Shown one piece after another: positions 1-13,489 of a stretch of DNA of 64,000 bases. Source of the DNA: Gigantopelta aegis (taxonomy: Eukaryota; Mollusca; Gastropoda; Neomphalida; Peltospiridae); assembly GCF_016097555.1 (NCBI RefSeq), contig NC_054709.1:28602917-28666916 (forward strand). The letters run 5' to 3'. The notes under the pieces are model-generated. The model did not search any database. It was not told the origin of the DNA and saw nothing but the letters and a program-made list of their open reading frames with translations. The stretch's first letter is position 1. Each line of letters opens with the position of its first letter. Both the position numbers and the translations under genes were made by a program.

Positions 1-958
1 AGAAAGCTCTTTCTAAAACGTAAATGGTAAAAAGCAACAAGAGCAGTTGGTATTGCCTGTATTTTTATTGGAAGGGAGGTACCCACATTGTCCAAGTTGA
101 GTTATGAGCTGACAAATATAACTGGTGTTGAGAAAAAAAGTAAGGTGTGATTGAAAGGAGGGAGGGCAACTGTTCACCATGCCAATCAAATTAAAACCAA
201 TGAGTGAATGACAGCTGCCAACTCAATTTTACAAGTATGATACTCTGTGCCAGTATCAATCAAATACAACTTTATATATTAAAAATATTAAAATGTATAT
301 ACATATAGCCAGTACTACGTTGCCATGGCTTTACAGGACAACCGTCAACATTCATCAGCCAAACACTGAAAGCCACGATACATCGATAGTGCCCTTCCCC
401 CCCCCCCCCCCCCCCCCCGCCCCTTTTCGGAACCCGGCCCCGCGTGCTTTCACTTGTAGTAAGCTACACTGTATCCAGGTAAAGTGTTTGCTGCATTGCT
501 CACTAAACACTCAGAGCTATGTTCAAAATAACGTAGGATCTGCAGCAGTGCATGCGGAAACATTGACATTGAAACTTTCACATTCGATTTTCAGGTTTAC
601 CTTTTTCGGCGATTCACACTGAGCTTGTTTTGGGATTGGCCAAATTTTTGACACTATGTCCAATTTGAAATTCTGCAAAATAAATTGAACAATATATTAG
701 CTTTCAAGGCATGCATTGGTATTTAACGATTGTACAGTCCTACACACTGCCAACCGAAAGTCGCGAAAAGTCACTGACAGACATACCGTGTCTTTACCCG
801 CCATGTTTTGCACCAACACAAGTTGAAGGTCATCACGTGAAATGTCATTGCCGATTGGGTGTTTAAGTTTGACCTTCACAGTTGTCGCGTGCTTCTCTAA
901 ACACGGAAATGTAGCAAATTCTTGACCCGGAAGCTATTAGGCAGGCGCGAAGGGAAAT
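1..958. other. Upstream of HAT1: 5' flank and promoter region
   Basis: No convincing gene is visible. The stretch holds a poly-C tract near 397-420 and short open frames without family features. HAT1's transcription start must lie close before the ATG at 959, but there is no clear TATA box. Confidence 0.5.
397..420. repeat. Poly-C tract
   Basis: A run of about 22 C residues interrupted near its end by G. It is one of several long C or G homopolymers in this window. Confidence 0.85.
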
Positions 959-2209
959 ATGGCGGGTAAGTTTGTGACGTTTATATTTTTTTTCTCTCAC
1001 AATATGACATATTTGTAGCATTTAATTAAACTGTCCACGCTTTTATTAATTTTTTAAAGGAAGGGAAGACACATTGTCATATGTAGTTAGCTAAAACCAA
1101 TCTTTATTTGAGTGAAAAGAATTAAAATTTTGCTAATTCATGAATTTTCATGGAAATTAATTTTGTGAATGAGAGAAATTAAAGATACTATCTCATCTTT
1201 CCAGAATTTAATAGGCTAATAATTTATTTTTTTTGGTCAAAAAAAATAAAACATCTCTGTCTTGCATTCTTGTATTCAAAGTTTATACTTGTTATTAATG
1301 TGAATGCTGGTCAACTCTCCGCAAAACCAATATTTTGAGCAATAATGCCATTAATGGTATTAAATATTGTTGAATTATGAATATGCACACCATTCGGAGT
1401 CCAAAAGCCTTGCCTGATCTTTCCTTTAAGGAAATAAGGGACAAACTCACAAACATCTTAAAACAGGCTTGACAGTTCATTATAATATCCGATATTAAGA
1501 TCTACCCAATATAAAACCATTTAATAAGTGGTCGTAATAGCGGAGTTTCACTGTAATATTAATAAATAAAATGACACTAAAGTTATAGCTGTCCATTTTT
1601 AATTTTGTCACAATTATTTATGGACAGTGAAGTTTGGGGCAAGTTGTCCAAACACTGGAGCAAGTTGGTTTTGGGGAGAGTTGACCAGCATTCGAATGGA
1701 AAATGGGTTGTGCAAACTGTACTTACACAAGCGACGCGCGAACAAAACTAACGCTCTCACAATTTTCAGAGGCCTGCTGTACATAATGATAAACCTTTTA
1801 TTGTAGTTGTTAACTATGGTTCGGACAGGAGCAGGTCAGCTCCCCAAAACCAACTCTGTAAAATATCCCACCATTACCACCTCTATTGAAGGAAATGTTT
1901 TATTTAACGATGCACTTAACACATTTTATTTACAGTTATATGGCGTCGGACATATGGTTAAGTACCACACAGATATAGACAGAAAAAAACTCGCTGTTGC
2001 CACTTCATAGGCTACTCTTTTCGATTAGCAGCAAGGGATCTTTTATATGCACTATCCCACAGACAGTACATACCACAGCCTTTGTTACACCATTTGTGGA
2101 ACACTGGCTGGAACAAGAAATAGCCCAATGGGTCCACTGACGGGGATTGATCTCAGACCGACCGCTCATCAAGGAAACACTTTGCCACTGGGCTACGTCG
2201 TCTCATCTC

Positions 2210-2246
<37 letters not shown>

Positions 2247-5200
2247 AGTCGTTAGGGTTAGTTTTAGCCGGAGCACTTAGCCATTCAAGAGCTAAACGGA
2301 CATTTGGATGGTTATGATAGTCCTCACAGTCAGATGATTCTATAGCGAAAACACAGTATTGCTGTCTACCACTGTGTAGGCAAATATGCCCCCAGTAATA
2401 CAATATTGTTAGTGTTTCTGTCAGAAAGAAATTGGCGCTATGGAATTGAATATTTACAATGTGTGTGCTGAATGCAACTGCAGTTGACAGGTGATATGTC
2501 CCATTTGGGGCCTCCACAAGAAAGAAAATAAGAGTCATTAATTTTGTCAAAAGGTTAACTTTAAAAAATTAAATTTTGGTATAGTGCCATACCCATTTTA
2601 CCCTGTGGTTGTTATTTAATAACGCTATGAAATTATGAATATCTCATGAACGTCAGTGTACTCGGGCTAGATTAAGGTTAGTTTTTGGGTAAGGGTGAGG
2701 TTCCCTCTTTATACAAGTATCAGTATAATGCAGGGGATGGGGAGGTAACAGGTGGAAATATTTAGCCAACTCGTCCCATGTTGTACTTTGTGTATTTTTT
2801 TACTTTGTATTTTAGCAAACAAATCCATTGACCAGCAATTATTCAGCTTATTACAACAAACTTTACGGGAATTGGTTTGTTCAAGTTTTACTTTAAACTT
2901 TATTATATAGTCACACAGGCAGTCAATGAAATGGGCTGGAAACAACCTAGCCATCCATCAGGCCTTGACCATAAGTTTTTTTAGTGGTAGCCCTCAGTAA
3001 ACATTGGTAGCCCCATAACTTTAAAATAAAAAGAGAAAAAAGCAAAGTCATTTTTTTTTTTTTTATATGTTTTAGGGTGGGTTTTTGTCGATTATGAGCA
3101 TTATGCTGTGAATTATACACTAAAACTAAAAATGTATATTAAAACTACATGATAACCCTTAATGAACAATAAAGTTTTTAGTTTAAATCATTATACAGAA
3201 TCTCGGGAAAATATTCAAAACTACATGTACGACATTAATATGTGACCGAATGAAGTGTCAAAACATGCCAAAACATTTGATAGCCTGACGGACTACCGAG
3301 GTTAGACAACTGGTAGTCCGAGTGAGAAATCGGTAGCCAAAACAGCCCGGGCTACCACTAAGGTTGAGCCCTGCATGTACAGTGCTCTACAAAGCCAGTT
3401 CAAATTTACTCTTCCCTTGCCAGTATAGTATAATATTTTAGTCGCCAGCCACTTATATTTAGTAGCCAGCTAATATATTCTTGTAATTAAATCTATTCAT
3501 CTGCCATTTTACGGCACATTACTAATGCCACAATTGTTATTAGGACCACATTCGAAGGAACTTGTGAAGGAGTAATTCCTAGTTGTTAAATACTAATTAC
3601 AAGTTAATGTTTGTGTCCGGTTCCACTAAAACAGTGAAGGACTATTAACTATCATTATCAGATTCCGTACCCAATAATTTTATTAAACAAAATTAAGCGA
3701 ATTACTATTTTAATGGCACTGCTAAGATATGCATTTAAATTGCAGTACTCATTAAAAGTTAAATAAAAACATTGTGATAATAATTACCAGGCTTCAACAT
3801 GTTACTAGTAGTTACCAATCGGCTACCTTACTTTTGGTTTAAATAATATTTATTTTCGTCAAATACTGCCTTGCAAATCTGTAAATACTGTTTTGTGAAT
3901 AGTTGTGTCTTTAAAGCCATCTAAAGTCGCGTCATGAAAATATAAACATGTTTTCATACTCCAATGGTGAACACTACTTCCGACGTGATTAAAACAACAT
4001 TCATGACTGGACGTGTCATTATTGTGGGGGGACCCGTTATCACGATAAGCACGACACGATTGGAGCCCAGCATAACGCATGTATAAGTCGACATTTAAAA
4101 TAATTAACGTTTCAGTTGAAACAGACAAGAAAAGACACACAGTGAATCAACAATCTCATTTTAATACATAAATAAAACCTGGCTCTAAATGGGACAGGAC
4201 CGACTTGGTCCAAAACTGAACTGGGGCCGAATTATTTCCAAACGCTTGAAATTCAAGTTAAGGGAGATAACATCATAACGAAGTATTACCTCCCTTAACG
4301 TCACCGTTATTCATAGTCCGATTAACTTGTCTTAAACTTTTATTTTTCCAACAAACTACTGATAGAAAACATGTTTTATGGAAGATACATTGCTACTGGT
4401 CCACTGTGTTTTCCGATGTCCAGTTTTGTTTACAGATTAAAGTAACATTATTGGACAGTCGCCAACTGGCTAATGTGATTTTATATTTTAGACACCAGGG
4501 AATGTTTTTAGTCGCCATGGCGAGTATTTTACTCGCATTGTAGAGCACTGATGTATACCTAGTTGGGTTCATAGTTGGTTCTTGTACTTTATTCCCATTG
4601 TTGCAGTTGCATTGTTCATGTTTGTTCTTCAGTCTTATAACTTGTTGTTTCAGGCATGAACATTCTCAATAATAAACTTGACGCCTACAAGTGTACAGCT
4701 AATGAAGCTATTCAACTCAAACTAGGTAAGTATGTGCAAGATACACGGGATGGTATTTCAAAATTTTAGGTTAAAGTTTGTTTTGTTTAACGATGCCACT
4801 AAAGCATATTGATTTATTAGTCATTCGCTATTTGGATGTTAACGATTTAGTAATTTTAACATATAATCTTAGAGGAAACCTGCTACATTTTTAATTAGTA
4901 GCGAGTGGTCTTTTATATGCACCATCCCACAGACAGGATAGCACATACCAAGTCATGTTTCACTGGCTGGAATGAGAAATAGCCCAATGGGGCCACCGAC
5001 GGGGATTGATCGACTACACTTCATTTTATGTTCCAGTCAACGGGCTATAGGGGGCCTCCCTCAGAGAGAATGGATTAAGTTTAGGGTTAGGGTTAAGAAA
5101 ACCATACAGTAATGATAAGAGTAATTAATTTTGTCAAAAGGTTAACTTAAACAAATAAAATTTCCAAAACATTTGCGTAATGCGCCATACCCGTTTTACC

Positions 5201-8200
5201 CTCTGGCAGAAACCCTGCCCAGTGTTAATTCAAAAATCAAACTGAGGACTGTATCCAGATGTTCTCGGTCTGAACATGTCCCTTCTCAAAAGAAAGTGGC
5301 ACTGAAAATTCCCAATTTCTATGCTGAAAATACGCAATAATAATATAATATCTGTTCTAATAAATGTTCCATGTAGGATTTACTTGTGCTCATTTTCCTA
5401 ATCTGTCTACACAAAAAAATCCTGGATGGACAAGTATTACGAACACGTTTGTGATTTTAATCATTTAAAGGCTAATTGTTTCCTTTCTATTTTCAGTCCG
5501 AGATGAGTCAGATGTTGAAGATTGTAAAAAGACATTTTACCCTGAGATGACACATCAGTTGTTTGGAGAGCAGTAAGTCCAGACATCTGATAATCCGGAG
5601 AACGATTGTTTCATTCGCGCATCGCTCGCATAAATCTAATTTCACATGACCTATTTCAGGGCTCGAACTTAAGAGTTTGTTCCCCACTGCCTTTTAAAAA
5701 GAAGAAAAAGCTGTTGAAACAGCCCACCGATGGCAATTTTGAGCATGCCTATGGCAATTTTTAAAACAAAAATGTTTTGCAGCAAATAAATATGACTCAG
5801 GGATGGTAATTCTCCTCGGACCAGCTGTTTTCCTCTCCTGGAACATTGCGTTTCCTCGCATTTTTATCATCCTTTACTCCAAAATGTGTCAGATGGCACA
5901 GATTTTAACCTAGGATTTCAAGAATTTCCGGGACTCTAGATTTCCTCTGACAGTTCACCAATTCCCACCCCTGATGGCTGAAAGGTTATTTTGTCGTATG
6001 TAGACATATTTCAAGTGTATATATGTTAAATACTGACATAATGTACACCAGATATATTCATTTTGCTGTTGTTGAGGAGTTTTACCGACAGCAGTAATTT
6101 TTATCCAGCGACTCAAAAGTGCCATCGGTGATGCTCCTTGTCGTTGTTCGTACCCTGCTATTTTTTTTTTTTTGTGCATTAAATTATGTGGCATCATGGT
6201 TAGGCCATCGGTCTACAGGCTGGTAGGTACTGGGTTCGGATCCCAGTCGAGGCATGGGATTTTTGATTTTTAATTCCAAACCCTGAGTGAGTGCTCCGCA
6301 AGGCTCAGTGGGTAGGTGTAAACCACTTGCACCGACCAGTGATCCATAACTGGTTCAACAAAGGCCATGGTTTGTGCTATCCTGCCTGTGGGAAGCGCAA
6401 ATAAAATATCCCTTGCTTCTTGTCGTAAAAGAGTAGCCTATGTGGCGACAGCGGGTTTCCTCTAAAAAAACAGTGTCCGAATGACCATATGTTTGACGTC
6501 CAATAGCCGACGATACGGTCAAAAATCAATGTGCTCTAGTGGCGTCGTTAAATAAAACTTTACTTTTTTTACTTTTAAATGTGCAAATGTTAAATATTGT
6601 CAGATAATGTACACCAGGTGTATACATTTCGCCATTGTTGAGGAGCTTTACCGACAGCACAAAAGTGCCATCGGTGATGCTCTCTACCTATGGTAATTTA
6701 TATCTCAACGACGGCAATTGGTGTCGGTTATGCCGTTACGTTCGAGCCCTACAAATTTACAATTCTCAGAGGCACCTGTATTGGTTTGTAACACCTGTAT
6801 TAGTTTGTAAACACCTGTATTAGTTTGTTTTCTGGTGTTTTGGGTCATAGGTGCAAATCCACTCGGTGGACAAATTCTGATCCTTTAGACATCGTATGAT
6901 GAGTATTTTAGTTAATAACCAGCGTTGAATTAGGAGATAACCATGTGGAGTGTTTAGATTTGCAGGTGTTATTGTCTATTTGATCCCGCATATGTCATTT
7001 TTGGCCGAAGGCATTAGCCTGAGGTTAAAAATGAAAAATTTGCTGGCATCAAATAGACAATAACACCCACTGTAAACTGAATCGGTTTTCTATGGAACTA
7101 ACTGTATATTTGGTATTTTGGGGAAAAAATACCTTGCTACAAACTAACTGTAGACCCTTGAACCATCAACTTGGCCTGTTCCAATTGCTAATGATGTCAT
7201 TAGCTTTCCGGGTGTTATTTTCATTTGATCCGGGGGAAAAGAATGTAATTAACCAATCATAATACAGAACACACTCACCATCAGTTTACAATTTTCATTA
7301 TCAAACCTTTTTAAGACATCTTGTTAAAAAAACGTTTACCCTCTTTAAAATATTTTTTTTTCTTCTTTTTACTTGCAGGGAAAGTATTTTTGGTTACAAA
7401 GACCTTACAGTGCAGATGTTCTACAGTGCGGCGAAGCTGAACACGTACATCAACATGAAATATTCAGACAAGATCTCGAAAGACAAGTTTTTCGATTCAG
7501 GAATTTCATTACCGGAGGTAATACTGAGAGGAGATGTTTGGAAGGAAAAAGGGGAAGGTTATAGCCCAGTGGCAAAGCATTCGTTTGAGGTGCAGTCGGT
7601 TTGGGATCAATCCTCATCGATGGGCCCATTGGGCTATTTCTCGCTGCAGCCAGTGCACCACGACTGGTATATAGAAGGCCGTGGAATGATACATATAAAA
7701 GATCCCTTGCTGCTAATGGAAAAATGTAGTGGGTTTCCTGTGATGACTACAAGTCGTGATTACCAAATATTTTACATCTAATAGCCAATGATTAATTAAT
7801 CAATGTGCTCTAGTTGTGTTGTTAAACAAAACAAACTTTAAATTGCGAGCCTATAGGTTATCACATTTATGGAGTTTAGAATTCCCGTTATAATCTCTTC
7901 ACTAATAGGGTGTTACTTTGTTATTCGTTCATATTGCTGTTTTCATCCTGATGTAGGGCTTGAACTTAAGAATTTGTCTCCCTTGGCAATTTTAAAAGTT
8001 ATTGCCATGTATGAAAAGGCCCACAGACGGCAGTTTTGAGCCTGCTTATTGCAATTGGAGTTTTTAGTGACATTTTCAGCAAATAAACATGACTGAAAGG
8101 TTATTTTGCTGTGTGTAGACATATTTCAAACATGCAAGTGTTACATATTGGCAGATATTGTACACCAGGTGTATACATTTTGTCATTGTCACGGAACTTT

Positions 8201-11200
8201 ATTGATGGCACAAAAGTGCCGTCGGTGATGCTCTCTAACTACTGCAATTTATATCTCAGTGACTGCAATTGATGTCGGTGCCGTCGAACCCTGCTGATGC
8301 ATCCGTATGTCATTTATAATTAAGCAGCACACAGAATTTAGATGTGGTACTGTTGTTTTAAACACTTTGGTGAAGAACGAAGTACCGTTCTTGAATTTCT
8401 TGATGTGGTAACCTGAATGACAATTGTTAACTTATTTCAATGTACGTAGCCCAGAGGTATAGCGATCATTTGATGTGCTGTTGGTCTAGGATCGATCCCC
8501 GTCTGTGGGCCCATTGGGCTATTTCTCGTTTTCCATCCAGTGCACCATGACTGGTATATCAAAGGCTGTGGTATGTGCTATCCTGTCTGTGGGATGGTGC
8601 ATATAAATAATAAAAGATCTCTTGCTACTAATGAATCAATTTTCAAATGACTACTAAACATTTTAAAAACAAAATGTTTCCTGTATGTGTTATCCTGTCA
8701 TGGGATGGTGCATATATAAGATCCCTTGCTACAAATAGAAAAATGTGGCGGGTTTTCACTCTGAAACTATGTCAGAATTGCCAAATGTTTGACATCCAGT
8801 AGCCTATGATTAATAAATCAATGTGCTCTAGTGGTGTTGTTAAACAAAACAAAGTTTATCTTTTTTATTTCATTGCCTAAGAGCACTCATTTGAGATGTG
8901 TGGTATTGGGATCAAACTCACAGGGGTGGGAATTCTCGGATCAGCTGTTTTCCTCTCGTAGAACATTGCATTTCCTTTCATTTTAATCGTCCTTTCCTCC
9001 AAAATGTGTCAGATGGCACAGATTTTAACCTAGGATTTCATGAATTTCCGAGACCCCTCTAGATTTCCTCTTTTTTTTTTTACAGTTCACCAATTCCCAC
9101 CCCTAAACTCAATCAGTTTAAAGTGCTAGTCGAGAGTGGTTGAGCCAAAGGGTCAAATCCCCTCAATGGACCCATTCTCTGATTGAATTTGTTTCTTGCG
9201 ACTGGTATGTATCAAAGGCTGTGGTATGTCTTGTCTTGTCTTGTCTGTGGGAAAGTGCATACAAAAAAATCCCTGTCTGCTAAAGGGAAAATTTATAGTT
9301 TTCTGATGACACTATTTTGATTATTTATTAGTCCCCTTCCATTCCAACCGGTTTCATCTCGCTGTCAGTCTGTCCGTTCATCTGTCCCACATACACTTTT
9401 TCGAATGTTTTTTTTTTTTAGAATGTCTTAAGATATTAACCTGAAATTTTGTGTATAGCTTTATCATGTACTGTTACAGATCAAGTGTGACTTCCATGGC
9501 GATATAGCCACTTTTCAATGAGGTGTGGTCCTTTAATTTAGCTGATAACAAAGAATTGTTGGGCCCGTCAGGGGACATGTATTGGTTTAGCAGTACTCTC
9601 AAAATGCTTGTTGGTAATATTATTATTTTATTTTATTTAAATTTTTTTTTTTTGCAGGCAGATAATGTTTTGGCAACTATCACGAAGCACGTTCCACCTG
9701 GCTTTACATCGAACTTGGACGATTTTCTCACATCTTTGGCAGATGATGCCGATTTCAAACCATTTGGAGCAAAACTTCATTCCTACACAGTACACAAAGG
9801 TATGGCTCCATACAGATTTTTGTGGAAAGGAAAATTTTATTAACAATGCCACATTGATCATTATAAAGTAACTTGCAGGACACGTTTCAGACAAACATTT
9901 TCATATGTCCGTTGTGCAAATTTAAATTCATGTCAACCACTACGCTTCCACCCCTCTTGGAGAATATTCAATAAACAAGCAAAACGGCAGAAAAAATGTT
10001 TGTACTTTTTTACCTAGGAGATCTCAACAAAGTCAATATAGGTGTTATGATTACAATCTAAAAGGTAGAATCTGTCATTGTAATGTGGGGTTTTTTTTCA
10101 AATTTTGTGACGAGGCAAATGGTATGGGGAATCTGAAGATATTAAAGGCAGGAGAGTAATTTCTTGTAGTAGTTAACGGTTCATACTTTAGGTTTTAAAA
10201 TTAACATTTTCAATCTATTAAAAAAAAAAACATTTCTAGACTGGGTTCAATCCTCGTTGGTGACCTGTTGGGCTGTTTCTTATTTCAGCCAGTGCACTAC
10301 AACTGATATATGAAAGGCCGTGGTATGTGCTGTACTGTCTGTGGGATGGTGCATATAAAAGATCCCTTGCTAATAATGGACAAATGTTTCGGGTTTTCTC
10401 TCTAAGACTATATGTCAAAATTACCAAATGTTTGCTATCCAGTAGCCGATGATCAATAAATCAGTGTGCTTTAGTGGTGTTGTTAAACAAAACAAACTTC
10501 AACTTGAAAAATACATTTACAAAATCAATCTGTTTACAATAAATTTGAAATATATCAATGTAGTACAGACAGTAGTACACATAAAAAAAAAAATTGACTT
10601 GTGGTAACATTTTGGTCTATTGGGATTAAGTTTCTCACTAGTTACTTAGGTAAAAAAAAATGTACAGACCAATTTCAGGTTAACTAAGATTTTGAATTAT
10701 TGTTTCCTGAATTGTATTTGACACCCTTGATATGATAAATGAAGTACTGTTCTCAACTATGAAAAGGTGCTCTACTGGTGTTGTTAAAATACAGTTTACG
10801 TTATTTCCATTTTGTTGTTTTTATTTCAATAGCAAAATGTTACATTATTTTCAGAATAAGATTATGTAATGTCTGTTTGCTATGTAGATAGAGATTATTT
10901 ATTATACGATTTTGTGTCGTACTGATTTTACGAAATGAGTGTCAGGATTATTTATTACCTGAGCAAGAGCGAGTGTAATACATTAATCCTAACACGAGTT
11001 TCGTAGAAAACCAGTACGATTCATATGCAAGTGTAATAATTTCTTTATTATCCACATTATCCATAATATTATTTTTATGAACAATAAGCTAGGACCATGT
11101 CAAAACGTTTGAAACATAACTAAAAAGACACATTTTTTTAACTGACGTCATTTTTTATGAGCGTTTACACTAAGGAAGCCACATTAAGTTATGATGTCGC

Positions 11201-13433
11201 TTCACAAAATTACGTCATTTGTGGTGCACATGAAATCATTATGACACACGTGGGTCATACTGATTATATTTCTCTGAATATCTTGAAGTATGTGGATAAT
11301 AAATTATAATATGTAAGTTAGTGAACTTAGGGTTCCAACCATAACACATGTCCGGGGCAATAAATAAGAAAACAAAATGACTGACATGTAATAACCTATT
11401 GGTAACCTGAATAACTGTTCTCAGTTTATTTTAGTGAGTGAATTGGACTTCATTGATCTATTATTTATCTATAATTCAGATTTTGTCCACTTTTCTTTAT
11501 TCTGAAATGATTTCTGATGTTTTAAGATGGTACGGAGCGGGAATTTGAAATCTACAAAACAGACATTGAGTGTCCAGGTTTCCGAGCGTATCATGAACGT
11601 CTGCAGACATTTATTCTTTTCTACATCGACGCAGCCTCGTTTATAGATGTCGATGATGACAGATGGCACTATTACCTTCTGTAAGTAAAACATTCTCAGT
11701 TAAAGAGACTTCCTGGACAGGGCTAGCTCTGGGTTAGACGTCAAACTAATTTGTGCTAATCGTGATGACGTCATATTAACCTTTAGACTACTGGATTAAT
11801 TTTTGACAAAAACCATGTTGAGTGGGTACAAGTTTATAATTTTTACTCACATATATTCACTTAAATGTTTTATAAATACATGTAATAAAGTTTATATATG
11901 AATCAATAAGTATTATTTTTGTGGGTTTTTGTAATTTTTACGATATTTTAGATCGGTTAATGGTGATTTAACATTAAGCAAAACTTTTAAAAGACGCATT
12001 TTCTTAAGGGCATTTCAGGGTTCCAGCTGGAAAATTTTCATTAATAGCCAAAGTTGTAGCCAAATGTTTACTTTTATAGCCACGATATAAATTTTATAGC
12101 CAAAAAAGCGGATTGAAAATTTTAATATTTATATTTGTGTAATTTATTCTCAAATTCATGTGGTGTATTTGTCCTAGTGAGCAAACATTTGTGATTCTTC
12201 ATACGATCAACAAGCCTATCGCCGATAGTATCGCTATCGGTGGTCGAAATGTCAACCAGGTACTTGCCGTCATAATTATCTTTAGTTTCATCCTCAGTAG
12301 TGGCAGCGCAAGTTTCAGTTGATTCGTTGATGTCGGTGTCAGCCATGTGGACTTCCCGAACGGGTAGAAGCATATCTGTACCTGAGATTTCAAATCGCGA
12401 TCCCGTTTGTACTTGGTTGGTCACGGCATTGTGTTGTAATCACTGGCGGTCCCGCAACGCTTAGCGTCACCATGTGATAACTGTGATTAAAGATCACATT
12501 TGAACGAGCGTTTGATTTACTAGAACAATGTTTTAAAATTAAACCTAAAACAATGATACAAAATGCAAATTATCTTGGTAGATAAAACATAAGAATATAA
12601 TTCGGTGTGAAACTTAAATGAAAAATTGTGGACCCGCATATCTGGCGTTTTAAAGGGGCATTCCTGAATTTACTGCATTGTAAGATGTTTCAGACTAATA
12701 CAATATTTATACGATTAAACTTACATATTAAATATATTTTCTGGTTTAGAATATCAGTGTCTGTATATTCAATGCGTTTCTGGTCATCTTAATATTTGTA
12801 AGAAGCCCAAACTAGATTTTGTATTCAAATAATTTTTAGGAAATATAATGAAAATTAACATAGTACAAATATTAGAACGATCAGAAACACGTTTAATATA
12901 CAGCCACTAATATTCTAAACAAGAAAATATATTTAATATGTAAGTTTTATCGTAGAAATATTTTATTAGTCGATAACATCTTAAAACATTGCAGTAAACT
13001 CAGGAATGTCCCTTTAATAGGTTATACCGAGCTTACGCAAACTGAAATAAATATATTCATACGAATGAAGTACTCGATCGAACAGAGCCCTATATGTAGA
13101 TTTTATTCGTGAGGAATCGTTCACGATTTGATTGGTTCACGATTCACTGCATCCACCTTTTATTTTATTAAGGGCCATGGGCGTACATAGGGGGGATTCG
13201 ATGGGTTCAACCGAACCCCCCCCTGAAATCGCTTTTTTTTATAATTTAATATATCTGACATTGATATCTGACATATTTACTCAACATAGAAATATATGCC
13301 CAATATCTCTGCAATCTATTTTGGAACCCCCCTTTTCAAAATCCTATGTATTGGAACCCCCTTTTTCAAAATCCTATGTACGCCCATGAGGGCAAGGATT
13401 TGGGCATATATTTTCTTTGGATTGCGGCGACAT

Positions 13434-13489
<56 letters not shown>

